A stretch of DNA of 64,000 nt, taken from Hyaloscypha bicolor E (Eukaryota; Ascomycota; Leotiomycetes; Helotiales; Hyaloscyphaceae). The stretch is taken from contig NW_020194562.1 of the NCBI RefSeq assembly GCF_002865645.1, positions 186,001-250,000 of the forward strand, in the 5' to 3' direction. Positions 1 through 12,278 of the stretch are shown here, in pieces; within the stretch, counting starts at the first letter, position 1, and every line of letters begins with the position of its first letter. Position numbers and translations under genes: made by a program. The notes beneath the pieces were generated by a model. It was not told the DNA's origin and did not search any database. It worked only from the letters and a program-made list of their open reading frames with translations.

Positions 1-3000
1 GGCCGCCGCCGCCACCTCCTCCGGATTGGCCGCCACCACCACTGCCAAATACTGAACCCGCTCTGAACCGCGTGGCATGGGATGACTTCAAGAGGTATTC
101 GACAAGACATTTCAAGCCGAAGCCGAATCCCTCTGCAATTGATGTGTTGATGGGAGAGCCGGTCATCACTTCCCAGTTTATGAATTTCGGATTCCATCTG
201 AATACAAATTCCGCGGAGCGCAAAATTCTTACGAAGCTGCAGCTTTTACCCGGGCAGGCGCCGCTTCCGGAACGCATTCGAATTAATTCCATGCCAATCA
301 TCAAGATCTTAGAGAAGTTACGTGATGATGATGAAAAGTTACGTGACGATGAGAGGATAACCCAACCTGTCGTTATCATCAGACCATTCAAGGCCCTGAT
401 TTACCATGAACCAAAAATCCGAGATTGGTACAAGAAGCTGGTTGAAAAGTATAATGTTAAGACTTTGGGCATTGAAGAATCTCAATCAGGGGCCGATGGT
501 GCTGGAGCTACTGTTCCCGAAGTGGCTGAGCACAAGAGCACGAAAGAAGACAGCGATGGAGAAGCTTCCGACTCCGAGGAAGTTGATGAGAGTGTGTCTG
601 AATTCGGGGATGAAGAGGGAAGCATCGACTCATCTCTTACGGATGATTCTGACGTAAACTCTGAAGCAGCTCTCCAGCAGGTGCAATGCTTAATCGACTT
701 CATGGACACTGAATTGGATGTTAAGCTTAAATATCTGAAGAGCCCGAACTGCAAAAGAGTTACTTTTAGTGATATATGGCTCCTATTTAAGCCTGGCGAC
801 TTCGTCATCGGTCAGAACGAACGACAAGCTTATCAGGTAATCATTGTAACCAGCACCGGACACAGGGCGACCAGCCCATATCGAAACTACCTCGACGAGA
901 CTAAGAAGGTGGAAGAGACTGCTATTCGAATTCTCTGCGTGCATGTGGACTTCGATGGTAAAGCACTTGGACCGGTGGCAAAGGTTTTCACTATTAAAAG
1001 ATTTGAGGGAGAGAGGACCGCTATTTCTTTAGAGATATACCCTTTCAGTTTTGCCAGGGATCCAAACCTACAGCAGAAGCTCATTAAGAGAGGGAAAATA
1101 TTCCTCGAAGTGGCAGCAATTAAGCATATGCATTACGCTGGGCTGACGCTTGAAACAAGAGATGAAGTTGACAGTCAGGTGGTCATTGACTTTGAGGAGG
1201 CATTTACGAAACACAAGAGCTGGAAGCCCAGAGTTGACCAAACGATATCGATGCGCAATGATTATGAGATCGAATCTTGCCGTGAGGAATGTTGCATTGA
1301 CGACTGTATTCACGACGATGCTTACGTGGAGAAAGAACGAAATGATGAATTCAGAGACAGTTTGTTCCCGCCTGCATGGACTTTGTCTAAGATGCCGTCC
1401 GTCGCTATATTTCCTCGCCCTCTAAAAGAATGCCAAACGGAGGAGAACAAGATATCTGATGCCGAACTTCTGATTATGTCGTATCGTGTCTTTGGATTCC
1501 TCCTCCGTAGTCGAAGATGGGGTGAGTTTTACCGTCGCCTGAACGAGTCATTGACTGGCTACTGGGAGTCACGGCTGACAATGTGAGTAGCAAAGCTGGA
1601 TCTCACATATTTGAAGCCAATTGATATCCAAACAATTGAAGACGGTGAGAAGACGAATAAGAAAAACTCGGAGGACGAGAAGTCGAAAATTCCCTTCGAC
1701 CAACTGGTCATCCCAGACGAACATAAAAGGATGGTTCTGTCTCTCATTGCCCAACATTTTCGAGACAAAGAGTCGGCGAGCTTGGATAATGATCAGGCTG
1801 ATATTGTTCGTGGCAAAGGTATGAACCTTATAACTTTTCTTCAGCAAGCTGTGATCGAGACTTAACCTACGTTCTATTCAGGAAAGGGCCTGATCCTCCT
1901 CCTCCACGGTGCCCCCGGCGTTGGTAAAACCACCACAGCAGGTTAGTGCTGTAGCTTCTAGGCTGCCTGTTAGTGTATAGCTTGCTGTTACTAATAGGAG
2001 CCCGACAGAATGCGTGGCACAGCTTTTCAGAAAGCCACTGTTTCAGATAACTTGTGGTTTGTGCCTTGCGTCCCCTGAGTCTTAAGACATTTAAAGTATT
2101 AACATTCTTTGCCCTAGGTGATCTCGGAACAACTGCGAAGGAGGTGGAAGGCACCTTGGAGAGAAACTTCGAACTAGCAAATAGATGGGGCTGCATCTTG
2201 CTCCTCGATGAAGCGGACGTGTTCTTAGCCAAACGAACCACCTTGGACTTTGTGCGGAACGGTCTTGTTGCAGGTCAAATTCATCAAAAGGCCTCTAAGA
2301 AACACCATATTAACTGATTTTAGTATTTCTTCGTGTCTTAGAATACTACGCTGGTATTCTATTTCTTACCACCAATCGAGTAGGTGACTTCGATGAAGCT
2401 TTTACATCTCGAATCCATATCAGCCTCGAGTACAAACCACTGGATGAAGATCAGACCCGGAAGGTTTTCAGAGTCAACCTCGATCGAATTGAAGAGCGAT
2501 TCAAAAGGAAGGAAAGAAAACTTAAGATGGATGACAATATCCCTATTTATGTAACGGATTATTGGCGTGGCCACCCGAAAGCGAGATGGAATGGACGACA
2601 AATTCGGAATGCCTGCCAGACGGCCTTAGCCCTGGCAGAATTCGAAGCACAAGGGGGCCAACACGATGCTATCATTGACCCAGACGCTGTTATCAGCCTT
2701 GACGTCAAGCACTTCAAACTGGTCGCAAAAGCATACCTCAACTTTATCGAATATCTCAAATCCATCTACAAGATATACGCAGATGAAAAGGCTGCCGAGG
2801 ATCTCATACGGGCCTCTGTGGAGAAAGGAGACCTTCCAAACCCATTAACCATATCATCCAAATTCGATTCGCTCGGTTCATGGGTGCCAAAGGAGCAAAT
2901 GCAACAGTTCTATAATCCCCAGGCGAACTACAACGCTCCAACTCAAGCAAGATACCAACACTTCCCAGCGCCAAATCTTAGTGGAGCTCAATATCCCGTG

Positions 3001-3393
3001 CCGTATCCCCAACACCAGCAGCCAACAAATGGCCATTCATTCCAAGTGCCAGAGAACCCTCATATCCAGCCACACTCATTGCAGTCGATTCAGGCACGGA
3101 GTAATGTCACTGCAACAGGCATGTATCAAATGGGCCAACCAGCCATTGCGGGAACTCCCCAGTATAGCAACATGCAGCCAGGGTTGACCACATTAGGTTA
3201 TGCTACGAATGTCCCAGGGGAGCGGAACCTCCATCACAACGACATGCAGCCAGAACCGACTACAGGAGGATATGCCAATACTACCCAAGGCAGTCACCCA
3301 ACTCTTACGATAGCTTCCCAGCACAGTAATGTGTATCCAGGGCTGGTCTCGTCAGGTGATGCGACGAATACCCATGGCGAGCCTCCGAGATAA
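1..3393 (+). CDS. AAA+ ATPase with fungal N-terminal domain, 5'-partial
   Basis: The reading frame is open to the left edge with a Pro-rich stretch, so the start lies outside the window; the GTG at 72 is not the start. Exons that keep phase are 1-1521, 1591-1818, 1882-1941, 2009-2056, 2118-2273 and 2324-3393. The spliced product has a long N-terminal part with an acidic Glu/Asp/Ser segment (about 480-670), then Walker A GAPGVGKTTTA (exon 3), Walker B LLLDEADVFL (exon 5), a sensor-like LFLTTNR and an arginine-finger-like FTSRIHI (exon 6). The C-terminal 170 residues are Gln/Pro/Asn-rich with loose repeats around MQPxxTTxGYATN. This matches the large fungal family of AAA ATPases of the BCS1/ATAD-like type that carry a DUF7025-like N-terminus (recalled family knowledge). 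Substrate and location are unknown. Confidence 0.88.
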
Positions 3394-5180
3394 GTTGAAC
3401 TCAGCATCAAGGCCAACGCCATTGCGGCTCTTTCGTTCAATACCCAACTGGAACTTTTCACAACAACATGGCAGTTACGAGATGAATGGTCTGATGGCGA
3501 ATGCACCTGAAAGTCAAGTTCCTCCACAAGGCTATACTGCCAATGTTTCAATACTGATGTCGGACGCGTTCTGTTGAAGTTAGATAGATATCTCTAGTAA
3601 AACAACAAAACCATTGAGTAACATCTCATTATTCCCATCTCCGCACGAGACTCGAGAAGATAAACATCACTCAACAGCGCGCGCATTTTAGCACTGCCAC
3701 TTGTCCTACATGACAGCAAAAAAGCCTAACTTTCAGAGACATTCTGGATCAAGGTTTCCAAGCTAAGTCCCTGTGTGGTCTCGACGGGTGAATTCGGGCG
3801 CTAAAGCAGAGCTGAAGGTGTAATCGTGCGTACTTCTACTTCACAACTCAAATCCCATCCAAATTTTCACGAGACTGCACGATAATAAAATTTAACATAT
3901 TGTACAGTATACGGAGGAAATGAACTGATGTATTCGTACTTCAGAATGGGCTTACTTGTACAGACTCGTCTGATAAATGCATCTTCCCGCAATTTTAAGG
4001 AGGTGTTCAGGTATTTTTAGCTGGGAGCGGCTGAGGAAAGGGGCTTAGGGGCTGAAGATATGCAGGGTCTTTGCTACAATGTTTTGCTTTTCGCATAATA
4101 TCGCTATACCAAAGTCAAAGGCGGCTCGGGATGCAAAGCCTAGAAAAGATCTCATTCACATTCTTTCTTGGCAGATTTTCCAAAGGGCACAGTCTTGGTA
4201 TTATTACTTTTTATAATGGTACAAAATTCCAATTTTTTTTTGTATTAATCGACTTTATTTCTACGGTTTTTGGTATAGCTATTAATTTTATAACAAACTG
4301 GAATTTAAATAAAGATAGTTATATTAATTCAAAGGAATTTCTCTTTTATTATAATATCTAAGCCTTAATAGAAATTATATATTTAGATATTTATATTAAT
4401 AATAATAAGAAACAAATAATAATATATTAGAATTATATAAATAGTTATATAGGATTCTGGCTTATTTTTAATATAGGTAATATAGGTAATATAAGCTTTC
4501 TTGCCGACTTTAATGAGAGTAATTCGTATACTCTTCCTGTCTTTCCTAGCTTTCAAGGAAGATGAGAGTTGTGAAATTACTAGCAAATCCGGAGGCAGCC
4601 ATAATAAGGTCATAGTTATCCGCCATATTGAAGCGTTTAAAATAAATTTCTGTAAATAGTGAGCCTGGGCTACGTGAAATATGATTTAGTAATGCGTACT
4701 TTTGAAATTCTTCCTGGTATATCGAGGTTTGCTTGCTCACAAAACTCGGCCTCCACTTGGGGGAAGTAGTGATAAACACAAGACGTGAAGAAGGTCCTCC
4801 AGGTATTCCCGTCAATCTTGGCTATGCAAGGTCCCCGGATCTGGGGATGGACTTGCTACCCCGCTCAATGCATACTGAACTAAGAGAGCATGTAGGCGAT
4901 AAGTCTCGTAGTTGCTCAGATCCTGGATAGGTCAATGGCGGAAATAAACTTTGAGATGTTGGGGGGGGGGGGGTCACGAATACGACGTGAAATGGATGGA
5001 AGGCGGAGAATAATCAGCCATGAGCATGGAACCGTCTCAATCGGCACCATCAAGGGTCAGCTCTTCTCCAGAACAATCTCCCCACATCATATAACCGCTT
5101 CCGATACTATTGGACGAACAAGGTTTTGATTCTTACTTGTGTGCGTGTCCTTGGCCACCAGAGCACCCCACATTCGCTAC
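3394..5180. other. Intergenic, with AT-rich relic
   Basis: No gene could be supported. 4200-4500 is strongly AT-rich and resembles mutated repeat DNA, but no transposase motif is readable. Poly-G runs to the end of a 13-base tract near 4961-4973. An open frame on the minus strand (4546-4815) shows no recognisable motif and lacks a plausible gene context. Confidence 0.5.
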
Positions 5181-6167
5181 CTAGTCCGTTCGTGGTCGCT
5201 TGGTCTCATCGTCGTGCTCACTATGCCCATTCAAGCCATCTCCTTCTAGTTCTTCGCGGTTTCGGACCCGTCCAGCACCTTCACCCAAGCTCTCACTCTC
5301 CTCGCCTTCGTCCTCACCAGCAATCCAATTTCCCTCCGCATCAAAATATTCTGATACGTTTTCAGCAGTGATCCATCCCCCACTTCCAGGAAATGGCGGT
5401 GGTAGTCCCCCATCTGCAGCTCCTCGCTGAACTCCAGGGAGTCCGCTGATGCCATCATAACCAACGCTTCCCTCAAAGACAATCCTGCTATCACCATCTC
5501 CGTCCTCCATCTCCTCGTCTTCATACGCGGGGTCCGGGTGGAGATTCGAGCAGTTGGAGACGGCCTCAAACAACTCTTTTATGCCCGCCTCGCCGGAAGT
5601 CGTAGGTATGAGCGTCAATTCGGCGATTTCAGGCTCATCTTCATCGGTAACCCCATACGGGTCTGAAAGCTCGAGCTGCATGTAGAGTCCTTGCACTTCT
5701 GTACTAGAGTCGGCGGGATCAGCCAGTCGTTGGATGGCGTGGAGAGATATCGCAGGGTAGGGGATTGAGACGCCGGTGGATAAAGTTGTGTTGAAGAGGG
5801 TAAGATTCCTAGTGTGCTCGAATTAGCGAGAAGCAATGGCGCTACCAATCGAAATGCAGTGAAATCATGGTGCTAGAACGTACTCGGAAGTAACAAATGC
5901 GTCAACGCTCTCCGTAACTTTTGGAGCTGGTCCAGGTACGATTTCTGTTGGAGGCTCGACATTTACGCCTGTTTGCACGCCTTCGGGGATTGCGAAGATT
6001 GGCAGCTTCGAGAGATGATCTTGCGCAATCAGGACACGAACGCCAACACCATGGTAATGAAGGACTGGTTTAGCTCCGTAGAAACTCGTTGGTGTTTGTG
6101 ATTGATGATCTGCGAGAGCAGTGAAGGAGTCGAGTGCCGGCGCGGAATGGATCGTGGTTGGAGGCAT
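5181..6167 (-). CDS. ICln/Lot5-like (Voldacs-domain) protein
   Basis: Two exons, 6167-5884 and 5808-5181, joined across an intron with GTACGT donor and CTAG acceptor, give 303 residues. The start at 6167 (MPPTTIHSAP) is preferred over the in-frame ATG ten codons upstream because the fungal family begins close to this motif. The N-terminal half has the PH-like pattern of the family (SFYGAKPVLHYHGVGVRVLI, later LTLFNTTLSTGVSIPYPAISLHAI), followed by acidic low-complexity stretches (YEDEEMEDGDGD) and an acidic tail. pICln proteins bind Sm proteins and the arginine methyltransferase complex during snRNP assembly; Lot5 of yeast is a distant member. The role here is inferred from family only. Confidence 0.8.
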
Positions 6168-6822
6168 GATTGCGAGTGTCGGACTGTGGTCGCACAAAGT
6201 CGAGGAGTCCTCAACTCAGATCTCTTGTGGAGGAGAAAGGTGTTTTGTGAGAAAATGGATGAAGGATTCGTTGTTGATGTTGACGAGGCTCGAAGAAAAT
6301 CTGGAGAAAGCGCAAGGCTGAAATTTAGCAGAAGCTTGCCCCAAAACGGTTAAGCGACAGCCCCTATTTTTAGCGACATGCCCCTGCTTACTACCCCCAA
6401 CCCTCCCCCTCCCCGCTAAATAATAACAGTGGGCCCAAGGATAACACAACCCAAGAACTGGCCATCTCAAGGGTGTATAGCCAATAGCGATTCTGGAAAG
6501 CACCTGATATTTCCTAGTTGGGGTTTATAAAGAGGCTTTCAGGGTGGCGTTACTAAAGGACCCACTGTAAGTTTTCAAGGGGGGTAATAACATTCTTCGC
6601 TTCTTCGGCGAGTTTAGAGATAGATGAGAAGCGTCGATGTTGTTCATTGGGTCTCATGGTTATATTCTGTATCTATTGTTTACCGCATGTTCGCAAGGTC
6701 AATGTTATCCAAAGTAAATTGGATTAAAATCAACAAATTCAATTCATGTTTCCTAAATCTCGCCGTCCAAGCTAGAGTTCGAGCAATCGCAATCTCATAG
6801 ATCGAACCCGAAACACATACAA
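6168..6822. other. Intergenic between two minus-strand genes
   Basis: Holds the promoter of the ICln-like gene and the 3' region of the dioxygenase gene. No further coding or RNA feature is seen. Confidence 0.5.
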
Positions 6823-8119
6823 TCAAGTTTTGACCGGTTCCTCAATCTTAACATAGGGGGTCTCATATGGTGCATCTGCTTGAGGGGTAATTCTCGCCAA
6901 GTGACGACGTTCTCCGGTCCTCCAATCCGTCGTTGCAGAATGAACTGTCACACGGTTCTGCCGTCTCGTCAGTGTACTCGCTAATCGCACAAGATATGTT
7001 AATACTTACATCCCAAGCAACAACTGTCTTTGGTGCCCATCTGACACGAGCCTGGTAATCAACACCACGGCCAATGTGGTTGAACAGGAACGCAAGGAGC
7101 GCTTCAGACTCCTCCTTCTTCAATCCCACAATGCTTCGAGTGACTGCCAAACCGTCAGCTTTTACTTCTCTCGTGTTCTCGCCCACATACATCCAGCGTT
7201 GACGTAAAGCGCCTTCTCTCCAGTCGCAGGATGAGTCCTCACAATCGGATGCTCATTCTTCACAGGCTCCCTCCTCACGACTCCGCCCCGGTCCCTGCTA
7301 AACTGCGCCTGCTCAAAGCCCGAATGTACCGCCTTCAGTCCGTGTAATCTCTCCTTGAGTGGTTCTGACAGGCGATTATAAGCCTCAACCTGGTTAGCAA
7401 AAAGTGTATCGCCGCCGACCTCCGGCGTATCGAAAATATACAGAAACGTCACTCCTGGTGGCTGGGCTTCGTACGACACATCAGAATGCCAGCTTACAGC
7501 ACTGGTACGGTTGTCGAAAAACGAGTCGATTTCACTACCAGTCGGTCCATAGCGATGTACGATGTGGAGCTCGGGGTAGCCTTCTGGACTTCCACTCGTG
7601 GGATGGATATGATGGCGGCCGAAATGAGAACCGAATTCAAGGGCATCTTTGGCGGGGATGTCGGCAAAGTCTTGATCACGGAATGCCACAACTTTGCGTT
7701 GGGCAATGAGTAAAGCTAGTTGGTCTCTTCCTGCCGGGGAGAGCTTGCTCAGTTGGACGCCGGTCACCTCGGAACCGATGCTTGGCGTGAGCTTCTCGAT
7801 CTTGCTGCCTTCAGGGAGGAGATCTTTGAAAGTGGGGTCTGCATTTTTGCCATGCTCGATGTAGTTGAATGGCTCCAGAGGAGGGTACTTCTGTCCGTGG
7901 TTCCAGGTCGGTAGATATTGAGGGTACTGGAAAGTGTCAATGTTGTTTCTTCAATTGCCCCTGAATATTACGTACTTTGGCATCAGTCTTTCCACCTTCA
8001 AGGTCAATTTGTCTCTTCACTTTCGGTGATTCTTCTGGGGCTTTCACCACAATGGGAACTACTCTCTCAGTCGAAAAGACAGGTGTCTCCTCTGGGAGTT
8101 GTTGAACTGAAGGTGCCAT
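6823..8119 (-). CDS. TauD/TfdA-type 2-oxoglutarate dioxygenase
   Basis: Exons 8119-7976, 7926-7191, 7143-7010 and 6957-6823 join in phase to 382 residues; all three introns are 47-52 bp with GTACGT, GTATGT and GTAAGT donors. The iron-binding triad is visible: His195 and Asp197 in WHSDVSYE and His344 in NRVTVHS. The 2-oxoglutarate-binding Arg is probably Arg360 in RHLARITPQ. Family members hydroxylate taurine or other sulfonates, releasing sulfite and an aldehyde with succinate and CO2; yeast Jlp1 is the usual comparison. No organelle signal is seen, so it is likely cytosolic. Whether taurine or another substrate is used cannot be read from sequence. It is transcribed away from an MFS transporter relic with about 0.9 kb between them. 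Confidence 0.92.
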
Positions 8120-9058
8120 CTTGGTCGATGGAATCAGAGAGGAGAGTTGGAGAGCTTATATTAAAGGAAGTTATGTCCTCAAAATAATCTCACATCAAAC
8201 GACAGTGAGGCACCGGGATACTTATATCCTCGGCATAGGCAGTTAGTGGGGGACTCATCGATTAAACATTCGATTTTGGGACATCTTAATGGTTTAGGAG
8301 CCCAAGCGATGTCGCCATTCTCACCCCTTTGTTGGGAGAGCTTAATATTCGGAGTTAGTCGCAACTCAAACTGCGACTATGTCCGCTCCATCGGTGATCT
8401 CCTGAGTTCACAGCGATACACTGTTCTGGGACAATGATCCGGTCTGTTGCGCCATATCAACGGGTATCGGCACATGCCAAATCCCAAAAGGACATGATTG
8501 GGGAAGGTTAATCGGCGTGGCTTGGACAGATTAGCAGGTGCCTGTCTAGATCCGCATCAAATCATTGGATTGGGATGCATTCTTCCTTCGAATGCTGTCT
8601 TGTTGGTCCGTTGGTGGTGGCTATCGATGGTGTGCTTTGGCGAAGAAATGACACCAAAAGGGTGACGAGATCGGTGGAAGTACCAACAGTTCGGATTAGA
8701 GTAAAGATCTTGTCATGAAATCAGATTTGGAGTGCTAGGGACAGAATTAAGACCCCCAAGCGTTTCCATGGAGATAATTAAGGACATGAGAGGTAGATAT
8801 GTGGACTGTCATTTGCCGCGCAGACTGCAAGATCAAAACTACTGATAAACGTTGACTTTGAATTTGTGTGAATTGTTCACCAATAATAGCCCCTCTGATT
8901 TGAATAAAACTCAACCCCACTTGAACAATTAACTAGTACCGCGTATATAGCGTTGGGAATCTCTCTTTCTGCCCAGTTCAGATCATAGCCTACGTTCCTT
9001 AATACAAATAGTTACAGCGAGAGCAACTACCTATCCGAAAAGGGAGACACCTACATAT
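8120..9058. other. Intergenic, dioxygenase promoter side
   Basis: About 0.94 kb between the dioxygenase start and the 3' end of the MFS relic. No ORF, RNA gene or clear repeat was recognised. Confidence 0.5.
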
Positions 9059-11334
9059 TTAAGTCGGAATGTGCCTACAACAACCCCGATGGGACCAATG
9101 GAGGTTGATACATATCATGAGTATACCCCAAGCACCTGATATATGCCTCCGTGACAAGCTCCGCGAGACGGCCATGCAAGGATCGGACGTATTCAATACC
9201 AGACAACGCTCGAGTGTTGATCTTAGTTCATTGATCAGGGACGTATTATCCGCCGAAGTTGGGAGAACTCTTACATCTTGCATCGCATCAACCCCTTCCA
9301 AAAATATCCTCAACTGTTTGCTTAATGTACTTTGCAGCAGAGCAGAGACAGTGCTGATTCCCGCAACCATGCCAACGTTAGAACTCAAATATAGCCACGA
9401 ACTTCCAATCGCCATTTCACAGTGCTCAATTCCCGCTGTGAGAGCCACGAACACAGCCAATATTGCAATACATTGCCGAATCCGCCGGGAATGATGCACA
9501 GAGATTCGAGGAAGGAAATATTTCCGTGCCAGCGAAGTATCATGAGGTTGTAGGATGTTGAGGACGCAGCGACGCCAATTACGGCGATTAATTTGTATCT
9601 TCCGGTCCTGTTCGGGTAGTTAGCAGAAAAAGAGTGGATTCGAAGAGAATATACCTTTTGATAACAAAATCTGCCAGAAGACCACCGATTGCATTGCCTA
9701 TCACAGAAGGCATCAAGTGGGCACCGGCGTTGTGTGTAACATGCGCTGGGACTTGGAAATACAATGGGATGAGCACTATCATCTAGAACAATAATTAGCA
9801 TACTTCAATTACATGGTTGCTTAGGACTCACAGCTCCTTGCGCTTCAGTCTGGAAACCAATACAGTATTCACATATGACGTGATTACATCTCGATGTAAC
9901 AGAAGACGAAGTGGAAAAATCGACTCTTTTGCCCAGGCTGTTTCCACGAAAACAAGAACGTTCAAAGCCATCACAGAAGCTCCTAGCAAAAGCAGAATTT
10001 TCGGATCTGTCCAGGGCATCCGTTGCCCTCCGAGGTCGAGGACCAGAAGACCGCAGACAATGGAGATGCATAGAAACACCACTCCGAGGAAATCAACTCG
10101 GCGGAGCATCGAGAGGGCCGATTGTGTTGGCGTCGTTGCGAGACAATATTTGGAGTTTCCAAGCAACGAGAGCAAGAGCTAGTCACGTCGGACGGCATTT
10201 CCCCAGGAAGAATTGCAAATAGTAAATTAGATAAGTAAACTTCAGGGCAAATTGAGAGGCAAACATTCTCCATCCGATCTTGTCAGTAAGGTAGCCTCCA
10301 ATTGGGCCTCCCAGACTCCTGCCGGTCGTTGTAGTGGTATTTTCATAGCTCCTCCCAACGGCGGCATCTCTTAATGCGACCAGATTTGTGGACAAGTCAG
10401 ATCAAGGCCCAAAAGTGGCTGAAGAAGAATTTTTACCCGCAATGACAATCGAGACTAGGCAATGGATACCACCTTCACAACTCCAGCAAGAACTCTACCC
10501 AAGACAACTTGTTGAAGACTCTGTCCTAACCCGCTACATTATGTCAGTCAAGTGACTGTTCTCGACTCTCTAGATCTACCATATCGCACAACCGACCGCG
10601 AGAAAACATACCGTTCCGAGGATCGTGCTTTTTCGACCATAGATATCACTTAACTTTCCATGCTGTAGCAGTTAGAAACTTGTTCGAGTCATTGCTTCTC
10701 TTCCAATCTTACCAATGACTGCGTGGCTCACATCGCCAGCGTGTACGAAGTGATTAGCCATCCCGCGTTCTCAAGGTCATTGAATTCGCTGCTGATTGCT
10801 CCACTTGTGACAAGGACGAGCGAGGTGTCTGCATTTGCGATAAAAAATCTTGAAAATAATTGTTAGCCGAAGCTTTGAAACCAGAGTTCCTCTGCATTTG
10901 AGGAAGAGAAGAATGGTCCTTTCTTCTGAGAAAGGAGATCATGGGCACACCTACCAACAGAATGGAAATGACGCTAGCAATGTCCCCGGATTCTTCCTCC
11001 GGAGCCGATTTATCGATCAACCCCCCCAGCTTCTTCATCAATCTCCGCAACATAGGGGATAGCATCATCGAACCTGGCACTTTCCTTCTTCGACAGGAAC
11101 ATCCGTTCATCTGGAACATGCTCGCTCCCATAGTCTCTATCGTTATTGGTGAGGTTTAAGGTACGGTTCGAGCTCGTCATTGCAATTGAGGCGAGGCGAC
11201 GATGGCGACTTTAGACTCGGGATGGTGTGATCAGGCGGAGCGGGTGCAGTACTCCTTTTCACAGACACTTTATATTTCTTCAATGAAACTTCAAGTTCAT
11301 GTGCTCCTTGAAGACTCTCGGTACCCATGGTCAA
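9059..11334 (-). pseudogene. Decayed MFS drug/amino-acid antiporter
   Basis: Pieces of an MFS transporter of the fungal vacuolar basic amino acid/azole-resistance type appear in order along the minus strand: an N-terminal ESLQGAHELEVSL region (11334), ESGDIASVISILLVG, ADTSLVLVTSGAISSEF with ENAGWLITSYTLAM, KLSDIYGRKST, TGRSLGGPIGGYLTDKIGW, LRRVDFLGVVFLCISIVCG, SVIGNAIGGLLADFVIKR and a tail with LYLSSNVGMVAGISTVSAL. They cannot be joined into one frame. A TGA (10730-10728) directly follows TSYTLAM, a second TGA (10185-10183) interrupts RPT/LALALVAWKL, and frame changes are needed near 11150, 11020, 10430 and 10150. Some breaks coincide with introns, but the two stops and at least two frame changes are not explained by splicing. 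Assembly error is the alternative. Confidence 0.75.
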
Positions 11335-12278
11335 TGGCTGTCTTGCAGAGACATCCTTGGACCGTTACGCAACAATATCTCCATTCTATCAAACCAGAGG
11401 AATCTGCGAGAAGTGCCGAGCAGGAAGGGCCTTGACCTCAGCGGAGCGATCGCCGGTCTCTCAGCGCCACCGCGGTTACAGGGGAGAAAGTCTGATAGGA
11501 AAAATGCTCGTGACCAGATCCATGGCTGCATGCAAGCCTCAAATGCGAAGTCATGTTTTCTGCAGCTGAGTGGCAGCGTTGTTATCTCTTGCGGCTGCAA
11601 GGCAATCAAACTGCTGGCTAGAACACTCCACTTTGTGCCAGACCTTGCTTGGTACATTGAAATTGTTTAAATACTGATCTTGTCGCTTCCACTTTTGCAA
11701 GGGTTGATTGAGGCGGGTATCTCGAAAACTGCACGAGCCACCTTGCGTCCCGAGCTTTCACTCCCCTTTTCTCCCCTGGTCAAATGAGGAGCTGCTGCGA
11801 GTAGATTTTTTGAATGTTTGACAAACACGAGCTGAATTAGAAATTCGGGACCCTGTCCCCCACACTGTGGTGGATCTGGTTTGCAATGGAAAGACACATG
11901 TGGTCATGCGAGTCATTACCTTTTCTTGACTTCGGTAAAGTTGTTTCGGTTCCCGTGTAACCCCGCAGTGGAGCCTCATGCTTATCGGCGAAGCTCGAGT
12001 CATCCTGCTGCATGGTGAAGGGCAATGCAAATGTGCTCACGGATCACAAAGCCCCTCTGGACCGTGATCTCTTGCAGACGGGAAACCTCGAATTGGGACA
12101 TCAGAACCAAAGTTGGTAATCGAGGGATCAAATTGTTTCCAATTGATGCTGAATATGGCCCTCCATGCTCTCCACCATTGTACAGACCTATATGCAAGCC
12201 AACCGGCTCCCAAAGCAAGAAACCGAACCCTTATGCAACGCCAATCCATGCCTGCCCCGTCCCGTGGTATCTTAAATA
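11335..12278. other. Intergenic, no supported gene
   Basis: Several overlapping open frames occur (for example minus 12037-12294, with a Trp-rich hydrophobic stretch), but none has a recognisable motif, a consistent splice model or a preferred strand. Confidence 0.45.
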
